A DNA stretch of 53,841 nt. Origin: Symbiodinium natans (lineage: Eukaryota > Sar > Dinophyceae > Suessiales > Symbiodiniaceae). The stretch is taken from assembly GCA_905221605.1 (NCBI GenBank), contig CAJNDS010002668.1, positions 1,064,509-1,118,349 of the forward strand, in the 5' to 3' direction. Under the pieces are notes generated by a model. That model was not told where the DNA came from and ran no database searches. It saw nothing but the letters and a program-made list of their open reading frames with translations. The position numbers and the translations under genes are program-made. This document shows positions 12,056 to 23,627 of the stretch, piece after piece (the stretch's first letter is position 1; every line of letters starts with the position of its first letter).

Positions 12056-14422
12056 ATAGAATATATTTATACACATATATTATATATATATATATTTTAT
12101 ACATATGTGTGCGTAAAAAAAACACAAGAAGGTCTGCAAGCTGCACAGGATGTCTTCATGGAGCTCATCGAGAAGCAGGCGGCCGTGACGCGCCTGGCCA
12201 CGGCGCTGCAGAACCGGATGCTCAAGGACCCACAGTGCGACCTTGTGGGGTTTAGGGTTTAGGGTTTAGGGTTTGGGGTTTAGGGTTTAGGGTTTAAGGT
12301 TTAGGGTTTAGGGTTTAGGGTTTAGGGTTTTCAGGATTTAGAGTTTAGGGTGGCTGACAGGTTTACTAGGCGGTCAAGCGCGTTCTTCATTGTCGCATCT
12401 GTTCGTGCCGCTGGCGGTTAAGGTTTGATAGGACAGCTCAAGGGCAGGGGCAATCAAATCTCTGGAGTGATGGTTAGGACTTACGGTTCAGGCTTTGGGG
12501 TTTTGAAACCCTAAACCCAAGTCCCTAATCCCTAATCCTAATCCTGGAGTTGCGGTTCAAGTTTCTGGGCGATCCCTCAACTTCCAGCTGTCAAAACGTA
12601 GAATCCCCAGTTCTGACACACCGTCAGGCACCCTCAACCCTTACATCCTAAGCCCGCCAGGACCTCCGCCAGGCCATTGCGAAGGCGGAGTCCGCCAAGA
12701 TTGGCCCCGACGAGTTTCCGGCCCGCTGCGGGCTGCCTTTGCGGATTTTTTTTGGTTCAGGGTTTAGGGTTTAGAGTTTAGGGTTTATAACCCCAAACCC
12801 TCAGCCCAGCCTTCGACCTGCAGAACTGCACACTTAGAGCAGCGTTTTTTTCCTAGGAGCAAGGCTACGTAGAGACGCGATCATTGAAAGTCGGCCGCGT
12901 AGCATTTTGGCTGCAGGGCGTAGGTTTGCGTAGGGCCCGCGTGGGCAAGTCTATGCAGCATGGGCGCGTAGGTCCGCGTAGGTTGTCTATGCTTGCCTCG
13001 TAGGTCCGCGTAGGCATGCGTCAACAACATACTCCGCGCGTAGGCCCCGCGCCTACTAAACATGAGCTGACGCGTAGGCCCGCGTAGGATACCCATGCCA
13101 TTACAACACCCCAGACAATGAAAAAAAAAGTGTTCACTTGAGCTGCATAAAAGCGCGATGGTGTGTTGTGAAGCGAGCTTCGACATAGGGGGTGCATCAT
13201 CTAGATTGCAAACCCTTAGTTCCTACCCCACCCCCCCCCCAACCACCCCTCACATGCAGGAGCTTAGGCTTCGGGCCTTGGAAGTCTTTCAAAGTCCCAA
13301 GTGTATACTTCCTTGGCTGCTCGTAGTGTAAGCTTCAGGGCATTGCAGGGGCTTCATGTAAGGTTCAGCTGTCGGTAAAGGACGGTATGGCTCCGATAGT
13401 ATCCATGCGACTCCTACATCTAAGAGCACCAGCCACAGCGCCCTTGCAAGAGGAGTCTGACAGTACTAGTTCGGACCTAGCTGCCTTGAAAGCCCGTGTA
13501 GAATGCATCAAGGTCAAGGACTCTCCATCCGGAAGCTGGGCAGAAGCCGTGCCCCTCCGCCCACAAACAGCCCAAAAAACAAAGAAATAGCAGAAGCAAG
13601 CATGTCTATAGATATACTTGCAAGGTGCCTATGTTGGGTTAAGTGCAGTAAACACGGGGAGAGCATGGCCCTCCATGCCCGTAGGACAGCAGTGGATGCG
13701 GCATCGTTACAAGGGCAAAGGCTGTGGTCGAGCAGGCGAGGGGCATGGATTTAGGTTTTGGGGTCCAGGGGGTTGGGGTCGTGCTCCAAACCCTGGAATT
13801 CCAGGTCTCGACAATGCCCTGGAACTTCGTAACGGCATTGGGGGTGGCCGTTTGGGATCAGAGTTCAGGACGCTTCAGGTTGCTGATTTAGGGTTTGAGG
13901 ATCAGGAGTTCTCAGGGCTTGGATGGTTGCTTAACGTTTCTGGGTGTCAGGTTCGGGATTCAAGGCTTCTAGAGTTCAAGATGTAGGGCAGTGCCTCAGC
14001 AGGACGGTATAGGCAGCAAGCAGTTCTGCGATACCCAAAACCTTAGAGCCTCTAAGCCTATGGCCTTAAGAGTACAGACTTGCAGCTGCAGCGCCACTCC
14101 CTAGCCCATGCATTAATGAAACATCGACCTGACTGTCGTGTCCCAAGGTCACCTGGTCCTCGTTCACCACCTTCAACGCTGAACCGTACAATCTACCCCA
14201 AACCCTACTGAGACCATCAAGACCTGAAAGCTAAGCTTGGTCCAATCTCGGCCCTGTTTATCCCACCTTCAGGTCCTCAACGGAACTCAGGGGACCTTAA
14301 GCCCCAAACCCTCTGCATCCACAGACCCTCCCTTGTGTTGCTTTGACTTTGGGACTTCCGGCCCCCTGAGAGAGGAAGAGCTGGCCGCCATGGAGGAGCT
14401 GCGGCGTTCGCTGAAGGGTGGT
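11037..14422 (+). CDS. Helical-repeat protein, exons of an unnamed gene
   Basis: Five exon-like segments, all phase 0 at both ends: 11037-11096 (ILRNALAKTPIDLEAGASLK), 11631-11717 (MPNAWQELSMALEHARRADV, then DSLLLQRGE), 12149-12226 (DVFMELIEKQAAVTRLATAL, then QNRMLK), 12661-12720 (DLRQAIAKAESAKIGPDEFP) and 14375-14422 (EELAAMEELRRSLKGG). The shared pattern is L..A(I/L)..A...., amphipathic helices like the alanine-rich helical repeats common in dinoflagellate proteins (from memory, not searched). Donors are GC or GA; acceptors are AG. CCCTAAA-type repeats lie upstream of most of them and TTTAGGG arrays follow most. Start, stop and function are unknown. The ATG at 11631 directly after AG could be a start or an internal methionine. 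Confidence 0.68.
11330..11410 (-). repeat. CCCCTAAA/CCCCTGAA array
   Basis: Eight-base variants with an extra C, then CCCTAAA units, in the intron before the exon at 11631. Confidence 0.9.
11503..11593. mobile_element. Short element with complementary ends (copy 1)
   Basis: Begins GAGTAGGC and ends GCCTACTC, a perfect 8-base terminal inverted repeat. The interior (CCCTTATTC..., TTTAGGTTCCCTT, GGGTACCC) is shared with copies at 31439, 33311 and 52514. It has no coding capacity, so it resembles a MITE or introner-type unit. Confidence 0.65.
11908..12010 (+). repeat. TCTCCCTC octamer microsatellite
   Basis: About twelve copies of TCTCCCTC, ending in a TC run, followed by TA-rich microsatellite to about 12110. 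It lies within an intron of the helical-repeat gene and supplies long pyrimidine runs. Confidence 0.92.
12246..12351 (+). repeat. TTTAGGG array after exon 12149-12226
   Basis: About fourteen units starting within 25 bases of the exon end. Confidence 0.95.
12730..14370. other. Intronic or intergenic stretch without a supported exon
   Basis: Apart from a short TTTAGGG array (about 12757-12788), the GCGTAGG cluster and degenerate heptamers near 13870 and 14290, I see no exon with both family support and phase in this stretch. Confidence 0.6.
12883..13092. repeat. GCGTAGG-rich dispersed repeat
   Basis: About nine copies of GCGTAGG(T/C)CCGCG-like words in 210 bases, some as inverted GCCTAC. Not telomere-like in sequence. 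No gene recognised; the minus-strand open frame is low complexity. Confidence 0.75.
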
Positions 14423-15102
14423 GCGGGAGCCCCGAGGGGACTGCCTTCAGGCTGCCGAAGGGCTTGGCGCAGGGGGGGTGTGGGGTCTTGGGTTTTTACG
14501 AGTTTAGGGTTCAGGGTTTAGGGTTTAGAGCTTTGCGCGGTTCAGGTTTTGGGATAGGGCTTGGGCATCTGCGGGTCCTAGAGAGGGCTTGGGCATCTGT
14601 GAGTCCTAGAGAAGTCGCCCGATCACTCAAAACACGACATGTATACCTGGACGTCCGGAGGGCTTTCTTGGTTACGAATATCTTGAGTATTTTGAGAAGG
14701 GCATGCTTTTCGCAACCTTTCGGCTCCAAGCTATATTGTGCGTGCTCGATCCCCCACACCAACCTACCAGCGTCATAATCATCATAGCCAGAACGGCTTT
14801 GCGTTCCTAACCGGACTTATATGCGTCAAGCTCCGAAAATCCGACACCTGAAGGTTTAGTTTCGAGTCTGCTGAGAAATGAACCTGCATTCGAAACTAGT
14901 CGCAGCAGAGAATCAAGCCGTTGTATACCACAGCACCCCAGCATCTCAACCAACCCAAAAACAAGCCAACAGAACATCCTTAGACCTTCACTTCATCCTT
15001 TCATGGTGTCATGTACCATGAACATGGGTTCTTTGAGGGTCCATGTATCCCAAAACGCCCTAACGGCCTAAGAGATCGCCTCGCTGCCTCGCGCCATCGG
15101 AG

Positions 15103-15184
15103 ATGCCTGCTTTTGCAATGTTGCGGCCCCTGGGGGCAGCCTTGCGACGGGGCTTCTCCACAGCCTCTACTGCACCCTGGCTCC
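15103..15184 (+). CDS. D2HGDH: First coding exon of D2HGDH: mitochondrial presequence
   Basis: The exon opens with ATG directly after an AG and encodes MPAFAMLRPLGAALRRGFST followed by ASTAPWL. It has several arginines and no acidic residue, which fits a mitochondrial targeting peptide. It ends in phase 1 at a GT donor and joins in frame to the next exon at 15641 (APRGGFARLG). Dinoflagellate mRNAs receive a trans-spliced leader at an AG, and the AG just before the ATG (15101-15102) could serve, though this is inference. An alternative ATG at 15607 (MLRRILRC) is in frame with exon 2 and is the rival start. Confidence 0.82.
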
Positions 15185-18100
15185 GTAAACCCCTAAATCT
15201 AGAGTTTAGCGTTCAGAGCATACCAAACGGAAAGCGTATTCAGAAAGCCAGCTGAAACAGCTCGCAAACCTTACCCTACATCCCCAGTCTTAGTTCCTTA
15301 CAACTCTCACGCCCATTCTTTGAACTTTGTACTTTGCACGTAGCGATTGGCGGAATATGGCGGGAATTGTCCGGAGGGAGATTTTCGGCGCCGAAAACCG
15401 CAGCACTGATACTCCGACACTCTGGGACGAAAGAGCATCGAAGCGACCTTTGTGAGCCTCCACAAAGGCAGAGCCGCTGCTCACCCCTTAGTTTTCTTGT
15501 GCAGGCGAAGCCAACCAAACATCGACCTTTGGGAGCTTAGGGGTTAGGGTTTGGGGTTTAGGGTTTAGGGTGCGAGACTTTTGAAGCCCGGTTGAATCGG
15601 TTGAATATGCTCAGACGTATTCTGAGATGTCCGTACAAAGAGGCCCCCCGGGGTGGCTTCGCACGCCTGGGCGCCGCGGACGTGGCAGCACTTCGCCAAC
15701 TCCTTGGCGAGCGCCTTTTGGCCTCTGAATGTCAGCATTTAAGTGTTTTTGGGGCTCAGTGTTCAGGGTTTAAGCCTTGCTTGTTGCATTTGTTTCTTGC
15801 CTTCAATCTCGCAGATTCTGTCCTCGACTGAAGGAAACGTGGTGACACCCGAGGAGACGCAGCGCGAGGCCCGGGTTGAAGCAACTTCGCAGCTGGCTGT
15901 AGAGAAGTAACAGGCGCCCCTGTATACCCGTGCTCTTCACAGTCAGAGGGTTGTTGAAGGGACAGGTGGATTTGCAGATGGAAGGGAGGATGAAGGAAAT
16001 GTTAAAGCCATGCACAACCCCCCCAAAGCCCAAAGCTATGTAGAACCCCCAATGCTCAGATCCCGCAAGCTGCCAGGAGCTTCTCAGATTTAACCAGGAC
16101 TGGATGGGTTGCTTGCCAGCAGTAGCTCGAAGCTGTTGGCTCTGGCTAGCAGCTTTTGGATTTACTGCTAAGGGTCTAGAGTTCAGGATTTGAGTCGGGG
16201 CATAGTCCCGAGTCTCGCCCCATATTCCTGTTTGAGACTGCTTACTCCCCGGGAGCACTGTGCAGCCGCCCTTGAATGCGCCGCGGATCCTCCCCAGAAG
16301 CCCCGAATCCCTTAACAAACGCCCTCTGGACCGAGCAAGGACTGCATTCACTGCATTCAGGGTCTTGGGGGCACGTTGCGGATGTGGGGGTTTACGATAA
16401 TTCGGGACCCCGTATATAGACCCCCAAATAGTACAATCCCATTATTATAAGGACCCCAAGAAGGCACGCCTAATATCGTAAACCCCGTATAAGGACATTT
16501 CCCGGGCCCGGCAACCCTGCTCCAAGGCAAGTGGGAAGGCCGTAGTGCGGCAATTCTGAAGCCAGCACCGCGGCGCCAGGAAGGTTCATCAGGGTTTTGT
16601 CGGTTTAGGGTTTAGGGTTTAGGGTTCAGGGTTCAGGGTTCAGGGTTCAGGGTTTGCTGTTCAGGGTTTAGGGTTTGAAGGAAATGCAGGGTTTGGCAAG
16701 AAGGTGCTTAGCAGGGTGCGTATATCTTTCTCGGGAAGAATGCCTCAGCTGTGTTGTGACAACCTGTCTGCACTCGGACCTTACTGATTTTTCTTGCTTT
16801 GCAAGGTGGGACACGACCTAGGTTTCGGGCTTTCGTAGGTTGAAGGGTAGGGTGAGGGAGAGTAGCGATGACAGTCCAAGTCGCATTTTCGATCAGTATG
16901 CTTTGACACTTGGCCAACGGGGCGGTGGTAACCAAGCTGCTCTGTCAACACTTTCAGGCCCTTTACACCCTCGACCCAACCCTTTAAAGCTACACAGCTC
17001 AATCCGTGTTGGCACCCAGGCATCTACCGCAGAGGTGTCTGCTGTCCTCAAGCATCCTGGCTAGCTTTGGCAAGAGGCGGTTCCGAATAATTACTAACAG
17101 TGTTCCCTTATGGTTCCTATATAATTGGGGTATGACCATGGTGTTTGAAGACTTGCATCGCCCCATCCGGCAAGGTATGCCAATGAGAAGAACTTGGCCG
17201 TGGTACCTCAAGGCGGCAACACAGGCGTGAGGGCAAGCCCACATTCGCACATGAAGAGTCAGGGTTTAGGGTTTAGGGTTTAGGGTTTAGGGTTTAGGGT
17301 TTAGGGTTTAGGGTTTAGGGTTTAGGGGTTAGGGTTTAGGGTTTAGGTTTTAGGGGGGTTTAGGGTTTAGGGATGTTTAGGGTTTAGGGATGTTTAGGGT
17401 TTAGGGATGTTTAGGGTTTAGGGATGTTTAGGGTTTAGGGTTGAGGGTATAGGGAGTCATCCTTCGTGCTGTTCTCCGAGAGTATGGCTGCATGGCTTGC
17501 AAGGGAGTGCAGCGCAAGGGGAAGCTTAAGCATTTGCCCAGAGACCAAAGGCCTAGTGCATGCCCTTGTTAGTGGCTGAGAGTTTGTCAGGGCAGAAGTC
17601 ATGAGGTGCTAACGCTTCCTAACGAATGAGCTATGCCCCATGCCCCCAAACGATGCAGCATGTGAAGGCCTTGTTGGTGGCTCCGTTCCTGTACATGATG
17701 AGCTCGCTCCTTTGCTTAAAATGGTCCTGGATGAGATGGGACGAGTCTTGAGCCCTGAGCATCATGCGGCATCCAGCAATCGAGGCAGGAAATGTGGTGT
17801 TCGAGCGCATACCGCAAAAGCATTCAGAACCACTGCTGTAGTTCAAGGCATCCACTTCTTGAATGTGGCCTGAGCACTAGTACCATGAATCCCCGGCACT
17901 TGCCAGCGCAAGCCCCAAGAAGAGCAGCAGTCCAGGTTCTCTCCCTTTTGCGGATGAACCAGGTAGAAGATCTCGAGACTCGGTCGACTTTTTGGATTTG
18001 GGGGGCCTGGGGTTAAGTTTAGGGTCGATAGTCTTCAACCACGACGTTCCGACAAGCAGGGTTGTGAAGCTGGGATGTTGCATGTATTCAAGGTTTGTTT

Positions 18101-21100
18101 GGGGAGATTTGGGATGTCTTTTCTTGCCGAAGAACCTGTTTTTTTGGGCGCAGGTGTGCTCAAATGCCATCTGGGCCCAGAAACCACTGCTGGCATGTGC
18201 TTCAGAATTGAGTACAAGTAGTCGTGCCCGGGCATAGGCCATGCACATCAGGCCTCCATCCTCGTGTTGCCCAAGGTGTTGCACATCGGTCATGGCAACA
18301 GTAAAGCTCCCAAGGTCTGCATCGTGCAGTATTCCGAAGAATCTAACTACCCCTCAGCATATGCTCACTTGCGCACTTGCGCGAGACAATCTAGTGCGAC
18401 TGGACTGTTAAGGACACACGCTCCGGCATCGTCACCGTGCAAGCAGGCTGCGTGCTGGAGCAGCTGGACCAGTCTCTCGGCGGTAGAGGTGAGGTATGCA
18501 TACCAACTCCGGTAAGCTGACACGAGTTCGTCACACAAGGGCTGTTGCAAAGCTCTTTGCTGGGTCCTTTACACGGGGTCCATGTTCTTGTAGAAGGAAC
18601 CTATAAGTGGGACCCTAAGTTATCGCAATTCCGCTTCCCCCCCCCCCGCCCCCCCCCCCCCGCCCCCCCCCGCCCCCCCCCCCGCCCCCGCCCCCCCCCC
18701 CGCGCCCCCCCCCCCCCCCCCCCCCCCCCCGCCCCCCCCCGCCCCCCCCCCCCCCCCCCCCAATTTTGGAATGTTGGATGAGATTAGGCATCTTGCCCAG
18801 CACGACTTCATGGTCCCCCTTGACTTGGGCGCGAAGGCCACTTACCAGATCAGGCAACTTGATCGGAGTTTCAATAGCTGCACGTACAGCATGGTCTAAA
18901 GGAAGGAGCCGGTGCTCTTCTGAGTACTTCGATCATCCTGACACCTGGTGTTCTGAAACGTCCGGACCCTAATCTGCCGCCAGGGCACCTGCACCATCGG
19001 TGGGAACGCGGCAACCAATGCAGGCATTGCGCGCATGCCCTCAAAGCCTAAACCCTAAACCCGGAGAAGTGCTGGGGTTGTATTCCGTTTACCCCCAAGC
19101 TGGCCCTCAACCCGATTATGAATATTGCTAGGGTTGGGGCCGATGTCTTAAAGGCAAAGCCCCCCCCCGGTCGAGTCTCTTAGTTTGGGTTGCTTCTGAA
19201 ATTTCCCGAAATCTTCTGCAGGCGGCCTCCGGTACTTGCGCTACGGCTCCCTTCGCACCTCGCCTGCGTTGCTGGCCGTGCAGCTTCGTTCGAGATGGAT
19301 ACCTGTGCACTCTAAACTTGACCCAAAACCCAATAAGCCAATAAGCCATAAACGCCCTTGAATGAGTGCTAAACTCTCTGTACGCCCGACAAGTCCTACA
19401 CCCCAAGAAGCCCAAATAAGCCGCCCTGTCAGCGCTAAACCCAAGTCTAGACCCCTTGGCTAGCACTCCGAAACCCTAAACTCTGACCAGAAGGGTTTAG
19501 GACCCTCAGAACCCAACATCTTCTTGCAGGTGGCAATATCCTTGGCCTGGAAGCCGTGCTTGCCGATGGCAAGGCATGCGACATTGTCCTGCAATTCCCT
19601 GAGTCCCTGCGGTCACTTCTCTAAATTCTGGTTTCTTTTTGGGTGTTCCTATTCATGTAAGGCACCCTCTGATACGGTTTTGTTGCAGGGGGTTAGAGCC
19701 CGAACCAGGACCCTTAGCTATGCCCTGACGGTGGGTGCCTGCAGCCAGGCTCTGGGGCCTCATATTCAGGAGGGTCCCGAAAAAGGTACCCTAATGTGAA
19801 GAATTGCTTCGGGTTCAGGAGTTCTACAGGGTTTGGAACTGGGCTACCCGAAGACCCAAGCCCCCCCCCCCCCCCCAAAACAGCTTTCCAGAACTGGAGC
19901 TTAGAGGGTAAGAGCAAGCTGTGTAAACCCTAAACCCTAAACCCTAAACCCTAATAACCCAAGCCCTACCCGTACCCCTAAACCCTAAACCCCAAACTCT
20001 CAAACCCTAAACCCTAAACCCTAAACCCTTAAACCCTAAACCCTAAACCCTAAACCCTAAACCCTAAACCCTAAACCCTAAACCCTGAACCCAATCATCC
20101 CTATTTTGTGGCAGGTGGTGAACTCCCTCTCGGCCCTGCGCAAGGTCGGCCCGGGTCGCTGTCCCGTCTTGGGGGGCAACAGAGGGTTTAGGGTTTAGGG
20201 TTTAGGGTTTAGGGTTTAGGGTTTAGGGTTTAGGGTTTAGGGTTTAGGGTTTAGGGTTTAGGGTTTAGGGTTTAGGGTTTAGGGTTTAGGGTTTGGGTTC
20301 TTTTGGGGGGTTCCACTGCGAAGAAGTTTGGGGTTTCAAGGTTGCGTGTGAGCTCCTTGCGTTTCGTTTGAGCTCGAGGTACCACTCTTGGGTTCGCAAC
20401 TGTAAATGGAGTCCCGAGCCGTCGGGTACCCCCAGGACAGCTATGCGGCACATGGGCAAAAAGCGAGTTGCAAACCCTGGAGGGCTTATTGGCGATAATC
20501 ACCATCTTCTCTTAACCCTAAACTTGAAACCCTAAACCCTAAACCCTAAATTCCCCTGCATGACAATCTGGGGCCCGGGGTTTCAGGACAACACTGGCTA
20601 TGGGCTGCCGCAGCTGTTCATCGGATCCGAGGGCACATTAGGCACAGCCGAATTTGAGATCGAGGCTTTATGGTGGTCGGCGAAATGTCTTCGGGCCCTT
20701 ACTCTGATGCTGTAACGGATCTGGTTACTCTACCTGTCACCTCTGCGCTGAAAATTCGGGGCTTCCCAGACACTGAACCAAGTGGCGAGTGGTGTTTCTA
20801 GCTGTTGGAAGGCATTTTTTGGCGTGAGGAGTCCATGTCAGGCAGCTGCCAAAACAATGAAAGTGTCCGCGAACAACTGCAAACTACCAACTTCGTTCGA
20901 TGGCAATTCCACTACAAAGTCTAGTTAGCTAGTGGCAGCTAGTGCCATGAGCACAGCACTTGAAGATGTCAGGCGTGTTCATGGCTGACCCCACTGGCAA
21001 GGATCTATTCTTCAAAGAGCCCAAAGCACAGAAGCACAGATTCGGAACAGAGCCCCAGATCCCTCGAAGTCCCATTCCAACCTCCAAGCACTCGAACCAC

Positions 21101-23574
21101 CTCCCCCTACCCAAACACAATCTTCCTACTCCTGTTGCATGCGATGCAAGCTGAATAGGTTTGGGGATTGATAAATTACGGTTCTCCGAGTCTCACAATG
21201 AAAACCCCAGCCCTGAAATCCTGAACCCCGAACCTTCAGCCTAAACACTGAATATATTCTAGGTCCCACCAGCACGGGCAGGCGTGATTACAAAGCTGAC
21301 GATCCTGTGCCCCCCGCGTCCAAAGGCTGAGCTGCGTTGTCTTTTGGGTCATGGGTCTTTGGGGTTCGAGAGATGAGGGTGCAAGGCTTCAGGGCTTATA
21401 GCGTCTGTAGGGTTGAGGTCCCAGTGGTACTCTGCTTCACTTGGTCTAGGGCCAAGGCTCCCTTTTAGGCACTTTCATTGCCTGAACCCTGAACCCTAAA
21501 ACCTTGGAGTTATTAAGGACTGTTAGCATAAGGGGGAACATCCCAACCCTAAAAAAACCCTAAACAACTTTGGAGTCTGGAGTTTCGGCCATCGACTTTT
21601 CGAGGGAATCCACCCCCGACTCTGCTGTCTCCATCCCTGTCATCAGGCCATTAACATCGCCTTCTTTGCCTGCGCCGACTTCGAGAGCGCCTTTCGGATG
21701 CAAGAGGGTTTAGGGTTTAGGGTTTGGGGTTTGGGGTTTAGGGTTTAGGGTTTAGGGATATTGCTAGCCGGACATATTGCTCAGCTTAGCCTGGATCTCT
21801 GGGGCCGGGCTGCCGACTCCATGTGAAAGGAGCTTCAGACTCAAAGCTGAATGTCGGAGGCCTTTTGCTTCCCGCCAGTCTAGCTTTGACAAAAAACAAA
21901 AAACTCAACTCTACGCAATGTTTGGGTCGGAACAAGGGCAGGCCGAATAAAGAGACACCCTACGCCTCACAGCGTTGGACTCTACATCATGTGCGATGCT
22001 CAACATCGTGGACCTGTCCTTTTGGCACCCTAAGCCCTAAACCAACAAGGAGTTTGCTGCGACAGAGAGGCCGAAAACGGTGGATCACCTACCCCCTTTT
22101 GCCCCCCTATTAGTCCTTATTACCCCCCCCCCCCCCCCCCGGGGCATACACTTTTGCCGAGTCAGGTCCAGCGCACCTTCGCGCTGGCGCGTCAGAACCT
22201 CGGCGAGGCCCTCCTTCTTGGGTTGCCAAACGTTTAAGGTACCCCCTAATTTCAGAAACCCCCAAATTAGGCCAGGACGCTGTTGCTGGAGCAAATGGCT
22301 TAGATTCAGGATTAGGTGGGTTTCTGTCGTGTGGCAGCAAACCGTGCCGCTGGAAGATCAACCTTTCTGCCCTGGCCAAGCACTTGTCAGCATTGGGGCT
22401 TCTAGGAGGGTTGAGGTTTTAGGGTTCAGGGTGTAGGCTTTCTGTTTGAGGGCTGCTAAGGTGCTAGCATGCACTGGTCTGCAGCAGTATCGGCGAAGCA
22501 TCGGGATGTTGTGTGACCGGTCACTTTCAGACACATCAGAGTTGCACTTTTGATGCTGAAGGCTATGGCTGGATGGGACGGAGCCTTCCATTCTTGGAAA
22601 TCTCCCAACACCCCCAGTACCACATCTGAAGCTCCTTCATGCCAGGTGCTCTCCGCCGTGGAGTTCTGCGACCGCACGGCAATTGACTTTGTGCACCCTG
22701 GCTGCTTTGAAGGGCTGGGTTTTTCAGGTCTTCACCTCTGAGAAATGATGCTCTGGTCGTGAAGAGAAGCCAATCCCAGACACCCAAGGAGCATTCCGTA
22801 CACACTATCTTAAGCTTCGGGCGCTCTTTCAATCTTGCCTTGCCCCAATAACCCCAAACCCAGAATCCCCCAACGCTCTTTGCGCGCCCCCCCCCTCCAA
22901 GGCTGAAGCGCGAAGCTGGAACCGGCGTGCGTGACCCTCTTGACGACACGCATCCTTTCTACGCGCCTGAGATGGAGAGTAAACTCTACGCCATTCCCAC
23001 CCCACCCCACCCCACCCAGCCCACCTCAAGATCCTGACGGTCTAGAAGGAGGGTTTAGTCTCAACCAGCACCCACTTAATCAGCCGTACGTCCCAAGCCC
23101 AAGCCCTTGGTGTAGCCACCGGCTTTGTGTGTGTTTAAATGGAGGAGGTGCTTGAGTGGGTTCGAATTCACATCACACATCGGGAGACCAAAAGATGTCA
23201 GAATGAGACAGGCTCCGCAAACTCAGAACTCGGCCAAAAACAAAAAGATGAGACCCGACGCGCCTGGGTATCCTGCTTGTAAATGTGGCGATTCTCTGCG
23301 GGGGGAGCCGAAGTTAGGAAGCCCCCTAAACCCTAAACCCTAAACCCTAAACCCTAAACCCTAAACCCTAAACCCTAAACCCTAAACCCTAAACCCTAAA
23401 CCCTAAACCCTAAACCCTAAACCGAATCCTCAGGTGCTGATCGAAACCTCAGGGTCCGACGGAGACCACGACACAGAGAAGCTAAGCTGAAAGTCCTTTC
23501 CCGGAGATGCGAGGTGCTAAAAGGTACCTGTTCGGGCCCTGGCCTCGTGAGGTGCAGGGTTTAGGGTTTAGGGT

Positions 23575-23627
<53 letters not shown>

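Noticed and set aside
15592-15831. D2HGDH starting at the ATG at 15607
   Set aside because: It would give MLRRILRC, also presequence-like, but the upstream exon at 15103 has a better presequence and a phase-matched GT-AG join to 15641.
18545-18857. Proline-rich and glycine-rich frames
   Set aside because: Produced by the C-rich tract inside a D2HGDH intron.
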